Shown piece by piece: positions 17,589 to 26,620 of a stretch of DNA of 64,000 bases. The position numbers and the translations under genes were made by a program. The first letter of the stretch is position 1. Each line of letters opens with the position of its first letter. This DNA comes from Isosphaeraceae bacterium EP7 (GTDB lineage: Bacteria; Planctomycetota; Planctomycetia; Isosphaerales; Isosphaeraceae): positions 4,909,174-4,973,173 of the forward strand of contig CP151667.1 in the NCBI GenBank assembly GCA_038400315.1. Direction: 5' to 3'. The notes under the pieces were generated by a model. It was not told the origin of the DNA. It saw nothing but the letters and a program-made list of their open reading frames with translations, and ran no database searches.

Positions 17589-18104
17589 TCAGTTCTGGTC
17601 GATCCAGTTGATGGGGCTATCCCACTGCGGCGGAGTTGGCTGGTTGCGGAACCCGTAGTAGTTCTGGCCGCGAGTCGGATAGATGGCCGGCGAGGCCGAC
17701 GGCAGGTACGGGGTGGTGAATGTCGTCCCCTCGTTGGCCGTGACGACTCCGTTGTAGCCGCGGTTATAGGTGACGATGGGGGCGGCGACGGTCCGCAACG
17801 AAGAGAGCGGGCCGTAGACATCGAGGCTGGTGTCGCTGCCGCCGACCCCCAGGGGTGAGTAGCCGCCGCCGGTCGGCATATTACCGCGGACGGTCATGTA
17901 GGGAGTGGGGTAGAAGGTCCCGAGAATCGGATCTCTCGGTTGCGCCGCGGGTCGGACGGCGGCCGTCTGCACGGGGGCAATCACGACGGGCTGACGTCTG
18001 CCGAAGAATCGCCCCCCGGCCCAGGCCTGGACGGATCCGAGCGACGATTGAGCGAGGATGAGGCCGGCGCAGAGGCCGGCCAGGCGATAGGCCCGGCGAT
18101 TCAT
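17589..18104 (-). CDS. Exported protein of unknown function
   Basis: The 171-residue protein starts with a signal peptide (MNRRAYRLAGLCAGLILAQS, cleaved near VQAWA). The mature part is low in charge and rich in Pro, Tyr, Gly and Thr, with segments such as ILGTFYPTPYMTVRGNMPTG and a Tyr/Asn-rich end (QNYYGFRNQPTPPQWDSP). No domain is visible. Small exported Tyr/Pro-rich proteins of this kind are common in planctomycetes. It converges on the two small membrane protein genes. Confidence 0.7.
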   Translation of the reverse strand: MNRRAYRLAGLCAGLILAQSSLGSVQAWAGGRFFGRRQPVVIAPVQTAAVRPAAQPRDPILGTFYPTPYMTVRGNMPTGGGYSPLGVGGSDTSLDVYGPLSSLRTVAAPIVTYNRGYNGVVTANEGTTFTTPYLPSASPAIYPTRGQNYYGFRNQPTPPQWDSPINWIDQN

Positions 18105-18190
18105 GGGTGCGGTCTCTTTGGGGTGGCCAGCGAAAAACGGACATCTCGTCCGAATCGCATCCGACCTTGAGCCAGTTTACCCCACGAAAT

Positions 18191-18613
18191 TCAGCCGTGC
18201 TCCGAATTCGACGATGATGCCGGTCGAGATGAGACGAGCATCCCGTGCATCCCCTGCACGACGCTGACGAGTCCATCGGCCAGGGGTGATCGGAGTAGGT
18301 CGGTTACCTTCGAGTGCAACTCGGATTCCGCGTTAAGGGCCGTTGCGTGATGAGCATCGAGGTCGGCCCTCGCGAAGGGTGTGATGTAGTCATCGGCGGG
18401 CAGGCCGACGAGCGTCTCATGTTCGAGGAGGACTTCGACGGCGATCCCGAAGGCACGGGCGATTCGCCGGACCGTCGCGGCGCGAGGTAGCTCGGTCTTC
18501 CCGCTCTCGATCTGGTAGAGCGCGGTCCGGGAGATGTTCGCCCGACTTGCGAGCTCGTCGGGGCCCCAACCTTTGGCGTATCGATAATCCCGGACGCGCT
18601 GCGCGAGGCTCAT
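18191..18613 (-). CDS. XRE-family HTH regulator
   Basis: The ATG at 18613 has GGAGAG upstream; the longer frame to 19174 runs through other genes. The 140-residue protein has an N-terminal Cro/C1 type helix-turn-helix at about residues 3-58 (LAQRVRDYRYAKGWGPDELA, then SRTALYQIESGKTELP). A helical C-terminal part follows, with LHSKVTDLLRSPLADGLVSV and a Ser-rich tail. It is probably a DNA-binding repressor or activator. The target is unknown; self-regulation would be usual. Confidence 0.83.
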   Translation of the reverse strand: MSLAQRVRDYRYAKGWGPDELASRANISRTALYQIESGKTELPRAATVRRIARAFGIAVEVLLEHETLVGLPADDYITPFARADLDAHHATALNAESELHSKVTDLLRSPLADGLVSVVQGMHGMLVSSRPASSSNSEHG

Positions 18614-18756
18614 GAGATGCTCTCCTTCATGGAGAAGTCCGTGACGGAGGCTGAATTGTACAGGAGCCAGCGGTGGACTCCAAAACAGTTCATCACGAAA
18701 GACATCCGAATCCCGTCCATCTTCGAATCGTCTTCGGGTGGGCCTCGGGCCGCGTC

Positions 18757-19026
18757 TCAGGCCTTGCCGTCGATTTCCTTGAGCACGCCCGCGAGCAGGG
18801 TCGGGTCTCGTTTCTCCAGAAGATGTGCGATGCGTGTCGCGGGAAATTCGAGCTTCGCCAGCGACTCGGCAACTTGCTTCCAGAGCCGATCTTGCTTCTT
18901 GGCGTCGGCCAGGTAGAGGTCCCCGACGAGTTGGGAGAGCTTCTGGAACTGGAGACCCTCGGAGTTCTCGTAATAGCGCTTGATGATCTTCTGCTGATGC
19001 GGGGAGTAGTTGCGTTCGGCCGCCAT
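18757..19026 (-). CDS. 89-residue conserved-looking helical protein
   Basis: The ATG at 19026 follows a GGAGG ribosome site and gives MAAERNYSPHQQKIIKRYYE. The rest is helical and charged (LSQLVGDLYLADAKKQDRLW, RIAHLLEKRDPTLLAGVL). There is no signal peptide or Cys motif. I recall similar short proteins in planctomycetes of unknown role. It lies 47 bases after the ArfB stop in the same direction, so the two may share a transcript. Confidence 0.7.
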   Translation of the reverse strand: MAAERNYSPHQQKIIKRYYENSEGLQFQKLSQLVGDLYLADAKKQDRLWKQVAESLAKLEFPATRIAHLLEKRDPTLLAGVLKEIDGKA

Positions 19027-19073
19027 GTTCAATCCTCCGGGGTGGGGCGGTCGGGGCGAGATTTCGCGCGGAA

Positions 19074-19493
19074 TCATTCCGACGAGGGCCCTCGCCTGAG
19101 CTTCTTGGTCTCGGAGCGTCGGACCTTGTCATCGACGCGGCGGGTCTGGGAGGCCTTGGTGGGCTTGGTCGCACGCCTGAGCGTGGGTGGGGTCAGCGCG
19201 GCCAGCACGGCCAGCCGGACCTTCTCCAGGCAGTCGTCGATGTTCCGCGACTGGTCGCGGGTTTTCTGCGAGGTGACCAGCCACTCCCCTTCCGTCGTGA
19301 GCTTCGAGCGGAGCTTGGCGAGCAATCGGGCTCGGACGGGCTCGCTGAGGCTGGGGCTGCGGCCCGGCGCCCAGCGGAGGAGGGCCTTGGAGTTTACCTT
19401 ATTGACGTTCTGCCCGCCGGGACCACCAGAGCGGGCGAACTCGAACGTGAACTCGTCCATCGGGATCGAGAGCCGTTCGCTGATCCGTAACAT
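19074..19493 (-). CDS. arfB: Ribosome-rescue peptidyl-tRNA hydrolase ArfB
   Basis: ArfB releases nascent chains from ribosomes stalled without a stop codon. The 139-residue protein has the release-factor motif RSGGPGGQNVNKVNSKALLRW with GGQ at residues 26-28. It ends with a basic tail (RRVDDKVRRSETKKLRRG), which in ArfB enters the empty mRNA channel. The small size and absence of domains 1 and 2 separate it from RF1/RF2. Confidence 0.92.
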   Translation of the reverse strand: MLRISERLSIPMDEFTFEFARSGGPGGQNVNKVNSKALLRWAPGRSPSLSEPVRARLLAKLRSKLTTEGEWLVTSQKTRDQSRNIDDCLEKVRLAVLAALTPPTLRRATKPTKASQTRRVDDKVRRSETKKLRRGPSSE

Positions 19494-19611
19494 GACACGC
19501 CCCCGCCACGAACCTTGGCCGACGTCGCCTCGCGATGTTCATTCTAGCAACTCGGCCGCAACGGCGTCACGATTCGCCAGGAGGCGAGGCAATGCCCTCA
19601 CCTCTGCACGA

Positions 19612-19657
19612 CCGGGCCGCCCCCCGCCGCGTTGATCGCGGACGAGGGGCGGCCCGG
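19612..19657. terminator. GC-rich hairpin after the large LEPR-XLL gene
   Basis: A perfect 12-base inverted repeat (CCGGGCCGCCCC, then GGGGCGGCCCGG) with a 22-base loop lies just past the stop of the leftward gene ending at 19673. No clear T-run follows. It is likely a transcription terminator for that gene. Confidence 0.55.
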
Positions 19658-19672
19658 GCTGGGAGAGGTCGA

Positions 19673-21238
19673 TCAGGACGCCGAGGTCGAGTTGTAGTTG
19701 ACGGAGTAGGTCGAGTTCTTCGCTTTCGAGGAGGACAGGATCGCGGCGTTGCTGGCCTTCGGGGTAGACGCCGTGGCGACGGCCAGGTCGGCGAGGGCCG
19801 ACCTCTGGTTGATCTTCACGGTATTCATCGGGGCAAGGCTGGAAGACTGCGGGGATGCCGCACCTGGGGTGATGATCAAGGCTTCGAGCGCCGCGTCGGT
19901 CACATCATCCGGGGAGGAGGTTTGAACGACCTGGGCAGCCGTGGTCGCGGTCGTCGGGCTGAGCAGGCCTCGGTCGATCAGGGCATCTTGATTCTTGGCC
20001 CTGCGAGCGGCCGCGGCGGCCAGGTCGGCTTCGGAGTAGAACGACTCATCGCGGTTGAAGACCGGCGAGGAGCTTGAGAAGGTCGTCGTCCCGTCGGTCA
20101 GCGCTCCTGTGATCGTCCCGGAGGTGTAGCCCGGCGGCAGATCGACATCGAGGCCCCTGAAGACGAAGGTCCGGTCGAGGAACCCGTCCTTATTAATGTT
20201 CCGGGTGAAGTCGAAAGCCGGCTCCGCCCCTCCGAACCGCACCGTGGCCGGGTCGATCTGGGTCACGTCGAAGCCCGACGTCCCCAGAACTGAGACACGG
20301 ATATAAGTCGGGTGCGCCGTATTAATATGGCGGCCCGAGTGGGGATTGATCAGAATAGGCGGCGAGACGGGCGGGCAGACCGGGGGTGGGACGACGGGCG
20401 GCGTCGCGTCACCAAGGGTCACCGGAGCGGGCGGGAAGTAGGCCTCGCTGATCCCGTCGTCGTCATTGGAGTTGCCGAATGCACCGACCTTGAAGGTGCT
20501 TGTCGCGGTCAGGTCGGCGCCCGTCTTGAGCTTGTAGAGCTGCGAGAAATTCTTGATGCTGAATTCGAAGTTGGGGTGGGCAGGGTCGTTGACGAGGTAG
20601 ACATTACCCGCATATTCCGGCCTAAGCGTGCCGAAACCGGGGATCGTCGATGGGAAGCTGGGGTTGACCGTCGCGTCGGCAACCTGGTATGTCTTCGGCA
20701 CCCCGGCGTCGCTGGCGATACCAGCCACGATATCGGGGATGCCGTCGCTATTCAGGTCGAGGATGGCCCCCATCGTCTCCGAGCCGCGAAGGTCGGGGAA
20801 GTCGATGAAGCTGGGCTCGATCGCGAGGACGCTGTCGGCGACGGAAGATGAGTCGAGGTTGTTGTCGGTGTCGCCGGAGATGACCGGCTGACCCGTCTTT
20901 TGATTATCGGGCTGTCCCAGCCCAATGCTGAGGGTATCATCCGCGGGCGTGTAGGAAACCCGGATTTCGTTGATGTCCAGGCCCGAGACCTTCACGTCGC
21001 TCTCAATGAGCGCGGGAATCAAGGGGTGGACGACCGCGGGGCTATCGGGGATGACGACAACGCCCGGGGACATTGTAGCGGGAAAGTCGGTTATGACGTT
21101 TCCCGTGAAGTTGACGGCCAGGAGCTTCCGATGATCGAGATGCTCGAAGGAGACGACGGCCCGTTGCGCGGTCTTCACACCACCGCGACGATGCCGCCAC
21201 GATCCAACGAGCTTCGCGAGTTTCGTGTACAACGACAT
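19673..21238 (-). CDS. Large exported protein with LEPR-XLL-like N terminus
   Basis: The 521-residue protein has a long basic N terminus followed by FEHLDHRKLLAVNF, a variant of the LEPR-XLL motif. Residues of about 45-270 form a domain with VNFTGNVITDF, SYTPADDTLSIGL, HPNFEFSIKNFSQLYKL and VGAFGNSNDDDG, all of which recur in the divergent PEP-CTERM protein. A Pro-rich linker follows (PPVVPPPVCPPVSPP), then a beta-rich domain with TFVFRGLDVDLPPGYTSG. The tail is Ala/Ser/Thr-rich. GDTDNN and DLNSDGIPD look like calcium-binding loops. AAGGACG precedes the ATG. It is probably on the cell surface; no function known. Confidence 0.75.
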   Translation of the reverse strand: MSLYTKLAKLVGSWRHRRGGVKTAQRAVVSFEHLDHRKLLAVNFTGNVITDFPATMSPGVVVIPDSPAVVHPLIPALIESDVKVSGLDINEIRVSYTPADDTLSIGLGQPDNQKTGQPVISGDTDNNLDSSSVADSVLAIEPSFIDFPDLRGSETMGAILDLNSDGIPDIVAGIASDAGVPKTYQVADATVNPSFPSTIPGFGTLRPEYAGNVYLVNDPAHPNFEFSIKNFSQLYKLKTGADLTATSTFKVGAFGNSNDDDGISEAYFPPAPVTLGDATPPVVPPPVCPPVSPPILINPHSGRHINTAHPTYIRVSVLGTSGFDVTQIDPATVRFGGAEPAFDFTRNINKDGFLDRTFVFRGLDVDLPPGYTSGTITGALTDGTTTFSSSSPVFNRDESFYSEADLAAAAARRAKNQDALIDRGLLSPTTATTAAQVVQTSSPDDVTDAALEALIITPGAASPQSSSLAPMNTVKINQRSALADLAVATASTPKASNAAILSSSKAKNSTYSVNYNSTSAS

Positions 21239-21525
21239 CGCGCTTACGTCCTTTCAAACTTGGACCGCGTGCGACCCGCGGAGTGACTGAGCGGCACGAG
21301 AAGTTGGGATGATCCGAAGGCCGAGGATCGGCCAGAGGACCAACCGTGGCGCGAGAGCGTCCTGTCTCGCACACCGGAGGGGAGTCCGGTGGGAGTGGCC
21401 TCAAGGCCGCCGATCGATCCGGACGAGTAGCCCCGCGATCCATCCCCGACCGGCCTACCCCGCGAGCGAGGTCGGCGAGCCGGGGATGTCTGAGCTGAAC
21501 ACCTTAACGTGGAAGGAGACTCGTT

Positions 21526-22377
21526 ATGGTTCGCCGAAGAGTGTTCCGCTGGTGCCTTGCCGTCGCCGCGCTGTCGGGCGTACGGGCCGCATCCGCGGAC
21601 GCCATCAACTTTACTGGTAACGTCGCCAACGACATGGTGATCTCGAAGACCTCCAACACGGTCCAGATCAACCGAGGTGCAGGCCATGTCGCCCAGGCCA
21701 AGTGGATGACCGACCGAGGTTGGACCTCGGGCTGGAGCATCAACGACATGCGCCTGTCGTACGACCAGAAGACCGACACGATGTTCGTCGGCGTCAACTT
21801 CTTCGGGATCGCCGGCGACTCCGACGGCAATGGCGACCCCGGCTCGGCCGACGCTAAAACGTTGGCTTCCGGCGGAATTGACCTGGCCCACCTGGGTGGC
21901 CGGAAGTCGATCTCCGTGGCCTTCGCGCCCGACTCTGCCAGCGGGCTGAGCAAGGCCGGGGCTCCGGTCCTGATCGCTGGCGTGCCGGCCGACAAGTCGC
22001 AGGCGGGAACGGGCATCAACGGCTTCAATGTCGCCGCCTACAAGCCGTCCAACATGGGGATTGCCTACAATTACGGCAAGACGCTGACCGACCACATGGG
22101 GGCCCTGGCCTTCGACCCGTCGGCGGAGCACCCCGGCTTCGAGTTCACGATCACGAACTTCAGCAAGATTGTCGGACTCGACCCGTCGAAGGGTTTCTGG
22201 GTCCAGGCCTTCGCCGGCTCGCCCGACGATATCGTGGCCGGCGAGGATTCGGTCCCGCTGACCAGGATCGGGCCTCTCAGCCCGCAGGTTCCCGAGCCCA
22301 CCACGGTCGTGGCCTGGGGTTCGGTCCTGCTGGGTGGCGCACTCTGGCGGTCGCGACGTCGTCGCGCCTCGGCCTGA
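21526..22377 (+). CDS. PEP-CTERM exported protein
   Basis: A GGAAGGAG ribosome site precedes the ATG. The 283-residue protein has a signal peptide (residues 1-25). It ends with a textbook PEP-CTERM signal: VPEPTT, a hydrophobic segment and the basic tail RSRRRRASA, which exosortase would recognise and cleave. The mature domain contains INFTGNVANDMV, MRLSYDQKTDTMFVGV, GDSDGNGDPG and HPGFEFTITNFSKIVGL, matching the divergent LEPR-XLL protein. GDSDGNGDPG may bind calcium. No exosortase gene is in the window. It is probably an extracellular or surface protein. Confidence 0.82.
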   Translation: MVRRRVFRWCLAVAALSGVRAASADAINFTGNVANDMVISKTSNTVQINRGAGHVAQAKWMTDRGWTSGWSINDMRLSYDQKTDTMFVGVNFFGIAGDSDGNGDPGSADAKTLASGGIDLAHLGGRKSISVAFAPDSASGLSKAGAPVLIAGVPADKSQAGTGINGFNVAAYKPSNMGIAYNYGKTLTDHMGALAFDPSAEHPGFEFTITNFSKIVGLDPSKGFWVQAFAGSPDDIVAGEDSVPLTRIGPLSPQVPEPTTVVAWGSVLLGGALWRSRRRRASA

Positions 22378-22690
22378 GCGTACATCCCGATCCTTGGGAA
22401 GCATCCGTCAACTCCCATCCATGAGAAGGCGGCGGTCCGATCCCTCGGGCCGCCGCCTCATTTCATCGACGCTCCCGCCCCGCCAGTCGAGATGCAGTGC
22501 ACTTCCTGCCCGACCCGCCCTCCGACATCGTGCATCATGAGACTGTCTTGCCCCGCCGTCACAACCGGCCGAGTCAAGTCCCCTTCTATCGTGGTGAGCG
22601 ATAGGCCGTCGCGGTCGCGTTCCAAAGTGGTTGATCGCCCCGCCTCTCTCAGGTAGCCTGGCTGAAATCACCTCCAGGGGGAGATCAGCC
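22378..22690. other. Intergenic region with terminator
   Basis: These 313 bases hold a hairpin terminator for the PEP-CTERM gene near the left end and a GGGGGAG ribosome site for the following exported protein at the right end. The open frames in it are shadows without ribosome sites. No repeat or RNA fold was noticed otherwise. Confidence 0.55.
22427..22458 (+). terminator. Hairpin terminator after the PEP-CTERM gene
   Basis: AGGCGGCGG and CCGCCGCCT form a perfect 9-base stem around a 14-base loop, followed by CATTTC. It lies 50 bases after the stop codon at 22377. Confidence 0.6.
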
Positions 22691-23254
22691 ATGGACGACC
22701 GCCGGACGTTGCTGCATGCCGATCGTTGGGCCTTCATGTTGGCCATGCTCCTCGTGTCCGCCCACATAGCGGGCGCGGCAGACGACGAGCCCGGGGCCAC
22801 CGACCTGTCGATGACCGAGGCCGTGGTTTGCAGCACGATCCATGGATTCGAGGACTTCGAAGCGCGGTCTTCCCCGAGCCTTACGGCCGACGAGAAACTG
22901 CTCGTCTACTACAAGCCGCTTAATTACAGGGTGGACTCGAAGGGGGAGCGGTACTTCCTCCACCTGACCCAAGACGGGCAGATCAGGCGTCGGGGCAGCA
23001 AGACGGTGATCTGGAAGAAGAGCAAGCTGCTCGACTATGACGTCGACACCACCAAGTCACCTGGCACGGTCTATCTCACCAATACGGTTGCACTGAAGCA
23101 GTTGCGGCCGGGTGAGTACGAGTATGAGATCATCCTGCGCGACGAGCGGGACGGGGGCCAGGTCGCGACCCAGGTCGTCAAGTTCGAGGTCGTGCCCCCT
23201 GCCACGACGGTTCGCAAAACCACGCCGGATGCGTCCGAGTCGAAGGGCCGTTGA
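22691..23254 (+). CDS. Exported protein of unknown function, beta-rich
   Basis: GGGGGAG precedes the ATG at 22691; the longer frame from 22631 lacks such a site. The 187-residue protein has a signal peptide (residues 1-30, ending SAHIAGA). The mature part is mostly beta strand: KLLVYYKPLNYRVDSKGERY, then LRPGEYEYEIILRDERDGGQ and VVKFEVVPP, which looks like an immunoglobulin-like fold. No catalytic motif or family is recognised. Confidence 0.7.
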   Translation: MDDRRTLLHADRWAFMLAMLLVSAHIAGAADDEPGATDLSMTEAVVCSTIHGFEDFEARSSPSLTADEKLLVYYKPLNYRVDSKGERYFLHLTQDGQIRRRGSKTVIWKKSKLLDYDVDTTKSPGTVYLTNTVALKQLRPGEYEYEIILRDERDGGQVATQVVKFEVVPPATTVRKTTPDASESKGR

Positions 23255-23285
23255 TCGGGTAATCTCCTAGCGTGAGCCGAGACGT

Positions 23286-24428
23286 TCAGGAGGCGGGCGT
23301 TCGACTCTTTGGGGGCGTGTACGGCTCCTCGAAGGGGAGCCTACGCTGCGCGTCGGGTTCGAGAGGGAGGTCGGCCCTGGGCCTGGCCGCGCGGATATAG
23401 ACGTCCATCTGCTGACCGACATACAGGAAGTCGGGGTGGGGATCGGGCAACTCGTAGACGACCTGGAGGACTCGAGTGTCGACGCGCTCGGAGTTGTCGC
23501 CGGTCAGGCTTTTCTTGGGGATGACATAAGGTTCGATCTTGTAGAGCTCGAGATTGAATCGTACCTGCGGTCGACCTTTGAGAGTCGCGATCGCCTCGGC
23601 CTTCTTGTCGAAGAGGGGGAGGTCGTTCTCGTCGATGTCGACGCGGACGTGCAGGCGTTGGAGATCCCCCAGGATGATGAGGGGCTCTTTCCAGACGAGC
23701 GCGGCGTACTGTCCGGGGCGGACGTTGACCTGCAGGATCTCGCCATCGGCCAATGAGCGGACGACCAGCCGGTCGAGCGTGCTCCGGACCTGCTCGACCA
23801 GGCTCTCGGCCTGGAGGACCGAAACCCGGGCGATCTCGAGGTCTTCCTTCCAGGTGCCCGCTTCCATCTTCCTCAGGTCGGCCTCGGCCTTGGCCAGTGC
23901 GGCGCGGGCCCCGCTCACGGTGAAGCGGTCCTTATCGTAGTCGCTGGCGGGCACCATTTGCTTGGCATAGAGCCGCTCGGAGCGGCCCGCCGCGGCCTCC
24001 GCGTCGGCGAGGTGGGCGCGGGCTTCCTCGACGGCGGCACGCAAGGGCGGGAGATCTTCCTGCCTGGGAGCGGCTTCGAGCTTTCGAAGTTGCGCCTTGG
24101 ATGCGGCCAACGCCGCCTCGCGGACTTTGCACTCGGCTTGATACTCGCGGTCGTCGAGCCTGAAGAGGGGTTGCCCTTTCTTGACTCGATCTCCGATCTT
24201 GACGAAGACCTCGACGACGACTCCGGGGATCGTCGCGCCGATCGGAATATTCTCCAACCGGGCCTCAATCAAACCCGCGCCCGCGATGGCCCGGACGCTG
24301 CTCGGGCGAGTTGGCGGCACGACGATCGGAAGCGAGGTGGGCGATGCCTTGCGAGCTTCGACCACGCTGAAGATCGCATAGGCCAGGCCGACGACGGCCA
24401 GCAGGGGCAGGACGTAGCGTGGGACCAT
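23286..24428 (-). CDS. HlyD/DevB-type membrane fusion protein
   Basis: The 380-residue adaptor has an N-terminal membrane anchor (residues 5-23). A lipoyl-like half-motif follows (IPGVVVEVFVKIGDRVKKGQ, then PLFRLDDREYQAE). Next comes a long Ala/Glu/Lys coiled-coil hairpin (about residues 95-205) and the second lipoyl half with LADGEILQVNVRPGQYA. This is the architecture of DevB, the periplasmic adaptor that links a DevCA ABC exporter to an outer-membrane TolC-like channel. It is the last gene of the exporter operon, 75 bases after the ATPase gene. No TolC homologue is in the window. Confidence 0.87.
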   Translation of the reverse strand: MVPRYVLPLLAVVGLAYAIFSVVEARKASPTSLPIVVPPTRPSSVRAIAGAGLIEARLENIPIGATIPGVVVEVFVKIGDRVKKGQPLFRLDDREYQAECKVREAALAASKAQLRKLEAAPRQEDLPPLRAAVEEARAHLADAEAAAGRSERLYAKQMVPASDYDKDRFTVSGARAALAKAEADLRKMEAGTWKEDLEIARVSVLQAESLVEQVRSTLDRLVVRSLADGEILQVNVRPGQYAALVWKEPLIILGDLQRLHVRVDIDENDLPLFDKKAEAIATLKGRPQVRFNLELYKIEPYVIPKKSLTGDNSERVDTRVLQVVYELPDPHPDFLYVGQQMDVYIRAARPRADLPLEPDAQRRLPFEEPYTPPKSRTPAS

Positions 24429-24503
24429 CTCGGGTCTCCGCCTTTCAAGTGAGTGGGAATGCCGGCGGAATTCGGCCGGGCGCCGGCCTCCAGATCGGTT
24501 CGA

Positions 24504-25286
24504 TCAATCATCAGGGTGTGCCGGGGCAAGCCCGGGCACCTGGTCTCGCATCTCGGCCACCCGTCCATCGTCCATCCGGACAATCCTGTCGGCGAAATGG
24601 AAGACGCGGTTATCGTGCGTGACAACGACCACCGATCGGTCAACGCGCACCGCGGCTTCACGCAGCAATTCCATGACGGTCTGTCCGGTCTCGTGGTCGA
24701 GAGCGGCTGTGGGTTCGTCGCAGACGAGGAGGCTGGGCTCGTGCACCAGCGCCCTGGAGATGGCGACGCGCTGCTGCTGGCCGCCGGAAAGCTGGTTGGG
24801 GAGGCTCTCGGTCTTGTTTCCCATGCCCAGGCTTTGAAGCACCGATCGCGCGCGGTCAACCGCTTCGGCCTTCTTCATGCCGGCGATGACCAGCGGGATC
24901 GCGGCATTCTCGGCGGAGGTGAGCGCCGGCAGGAGATTGTATTGCTGGAAGACGAAGCCAATCCTTCTGGCCCGGAAGCGGGTGCGTTCGCGATCTCGCA
25001 TCGCGGTCACGTCGCTGCCGAAGATTTCGACCGCCCCTTCGTCGGGGTTGAGGATCCCCGCAATGACCGAGAGCAAGGTCGTCTTGCCGCAGCCCGAGGG
25101 GCCGATAATCATCGACATCTTCCCCTTCTGAAACTCGCAGCTGACGCCCCGAAGGGCATGGACCTTCTGCTCACCGGCTCCGAACGTCTTGACCACGCCC
25201 CTGACCCGGACCGCGACGGGGTCGGCTTCCTGGTCAAGGCCCGTTGATGTCATCCCCGATGGAGTTGCGATCGCCATCAATTCCAT
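24504..25286 (-). CDS. DevA/LolD-type ABC transporter ATPase
   Basis: The 260-residue ATPase has Walker A GPSGCGKTT (62-70), the Q-loop region FVFQQYNLLPALT, the signature LSGGQQQRVAISRAL, Walker B LLVCDEPTAALD and the switch His in VVVTHD. These are the features of the MacB/LolD/DevA family, which powers FtsX-like permeases. It lies 47 bases downstream of the permease gene and before the adaptor gene. An ATG at residue 4 or 12 is a possible alternative start. Confidence 0.92.
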   Translation of the reverse strand: MELMAIATPSGMTSTGLDQEADPVAVRVRGVVKTFGAGEQKVHALRGVSCEFQKGKMSMIIGPSGCGKTTLLSVIAGILNPDEGAVEIFGSDVTAMRDRERTRFRARRIGFVFQQYNLLPALTSAENAAIPLVIAGMKKAEAVDRARSVLQSLGMGNKTESLPNQLSGGQQQRVAISRALVHEPSLLVCDEPTAALDHETGQTVMELLREAAVRVDRSVVVVTHDNRVFHFADRIVRMDDGRVAEMRDQVPGLAPAHPDD

Positions 25287-25333
25287 GACTCCACCTGCTC
25301 GTCATACCACATCCTCGATCCGACTCGCGTGGC

Positions 25334-26620
25334 TCAACCGCGGAAGACAACAGCGGGCTCGAGGACGATCACGCGACGAACGGACAGGATGCTCGCCAGC
25401 ATGCAAATGAAGACGACAGCGACGCCGGTAATCGGCAGCAACTGCCAGGGTGTATAGAAGGCAAGCTCCGTACCTTTGCTCCGCGCCCCGAAGAGTGCAG
25501 CAGCCCCGACGCCAATTCCGTAACCCAACAAGCCGACGACGGTGGCCTGGAGCAAGATCATCCGGACGATGGTCAGGTTGGTCGCCCCCATCGCCTTGAG
25601 AGCACCGAACTGCTTGAGGTTTTCCAGCGTGAAGTTGTAGAACGTTTGCCCAGCGATGGCGGTGCCGACGAGAAAACCCAGGACGGCGGTGATGCCGAAG
25701 TTGATGGGGATTCCCGTATATTTCAAGTAATAGTCGATGGTCATCCAGGTGAATTCGTCGCTGGTCTTCGCCCCCAGGTCGGTCTGCTCGGTGATGCGCT
25801 TGGCCACGTCCTGAGGCGCCAGTCCCGGCTCAGTCTTGGCCAGGATATACGAAAGGACCTTACGCTCTTGAGGGGCGTACTGCTTGGCCCGACTGTAGGT
25901 CGTGTAGAAGACCGCATTCGACTGGAACGTGCGAGTTGCCTCGCAGACGGCCACGATGACGGCCCGACGATCGTTCATCTCCAGGTCGCGGCCGATGAAC
26001 GTTTTGAAGAACTTCACGCGTCCGTCATCGCCCGCGGGGATCGAGCCATATGCAGCCAGGAATCGGGCCTGGACCTCCTTCGAGAGACTGGTCGCGAGCT
26101 TGCCATTCGCCTCGAGCAGCCCCCAGTCTTCGCCGGGATAGAGCTTCTGGAGGCGGGTTGAGTCGACCATGACCGCATCGGGCTTGCGGAGGTTGATCAG
26201 GTCGCCCTCCAGGATCCGCTGGGGCGGCGGGGCCCCGACCATCGAGGTGTCGTCGAGCCCCAGGAGGATGATCTGCTCGATGACCTCGTGCCGGGTACCG
26301 TCGTAGCCCGTCGAGTTCAGCTTGGCCCGAGCATTTCCTTTGTAGAGCGGGACGGCCCACAGCACCCCCTCGACGCCGCGCACCCGGTACAGATTGTTCT
26401 CGATCATGGGTTTGACGTCGTCGATGAATCGGACGTTGGGGTCCATCACCCAGAGGTCGGCCCCGGTGATGTCGGAGATCTGGCCCGCGGTCCGCAGCAT
26501 CAGGCCGCAGAAGATCGACCCTTGCTGGGTGATCAGGAGCGCCGCGAAGGTGAGGCCCATGACGATGCCGTAAAACTTGGCCCTGTCGCCGACAAGCATC
26601 TTCAACGCGATCCAGCTCAT
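25334..26620 (-). CDS. DevC-type FtsX-like permease
   Basis: The 428-residue permease has one N-terminal membrane span (residues 17-38), a long periplasmic domain with DITGADLWVMDPNVRFIDDV and three C-terminal spans, as in DevC. The C terminus shows FGALKAMGATNLTIVRMIL, the FtsX/MacB coupling-helix motif. It overlaps the upstream TetR gene in an ATGA junction and is followed by the ATPase. In cyanobacteria DevBCA exports glycolipids; the substrate here is unknown. Confidence 0.9.
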   Translation of the reverse strand: MSWIALKMLVGDRAKFYGIVMGLTFAALLITQQGSIFCGLMLRTAGQISDITGADLWVMDPNVRFIDDVKPMIENNLYRVRGVEGVLWAVPLYKGNARAKLNSTGYDGTRHEVIEQIILLGLDDTSMVGAPPPQRILEGDLINLRKPDAVMVDSTRLQKLYPGEDWGLLEANGKLATSLSKEVQARFLAAYGSIPAGDDGRVKFFKTFIGRDLEMNDRRAVIVAVCEATRTFQSNAVFYTTYSRAKQYAPQERKVLSYILAKTEPGLAPQDVAKRITEQTDLGAKTSDEFTWMTIDYYLKYTGIPINFGITAVLGFLVGTAIAGQTFYNFTLENLKQFGALKAMGATNLTIVRMILLQATVVGLLGYGIGVGAAALFGARSKGTELAFYTPWQLLPITGVAVVFICMLASILSVRRVIVLEPAVVFRG

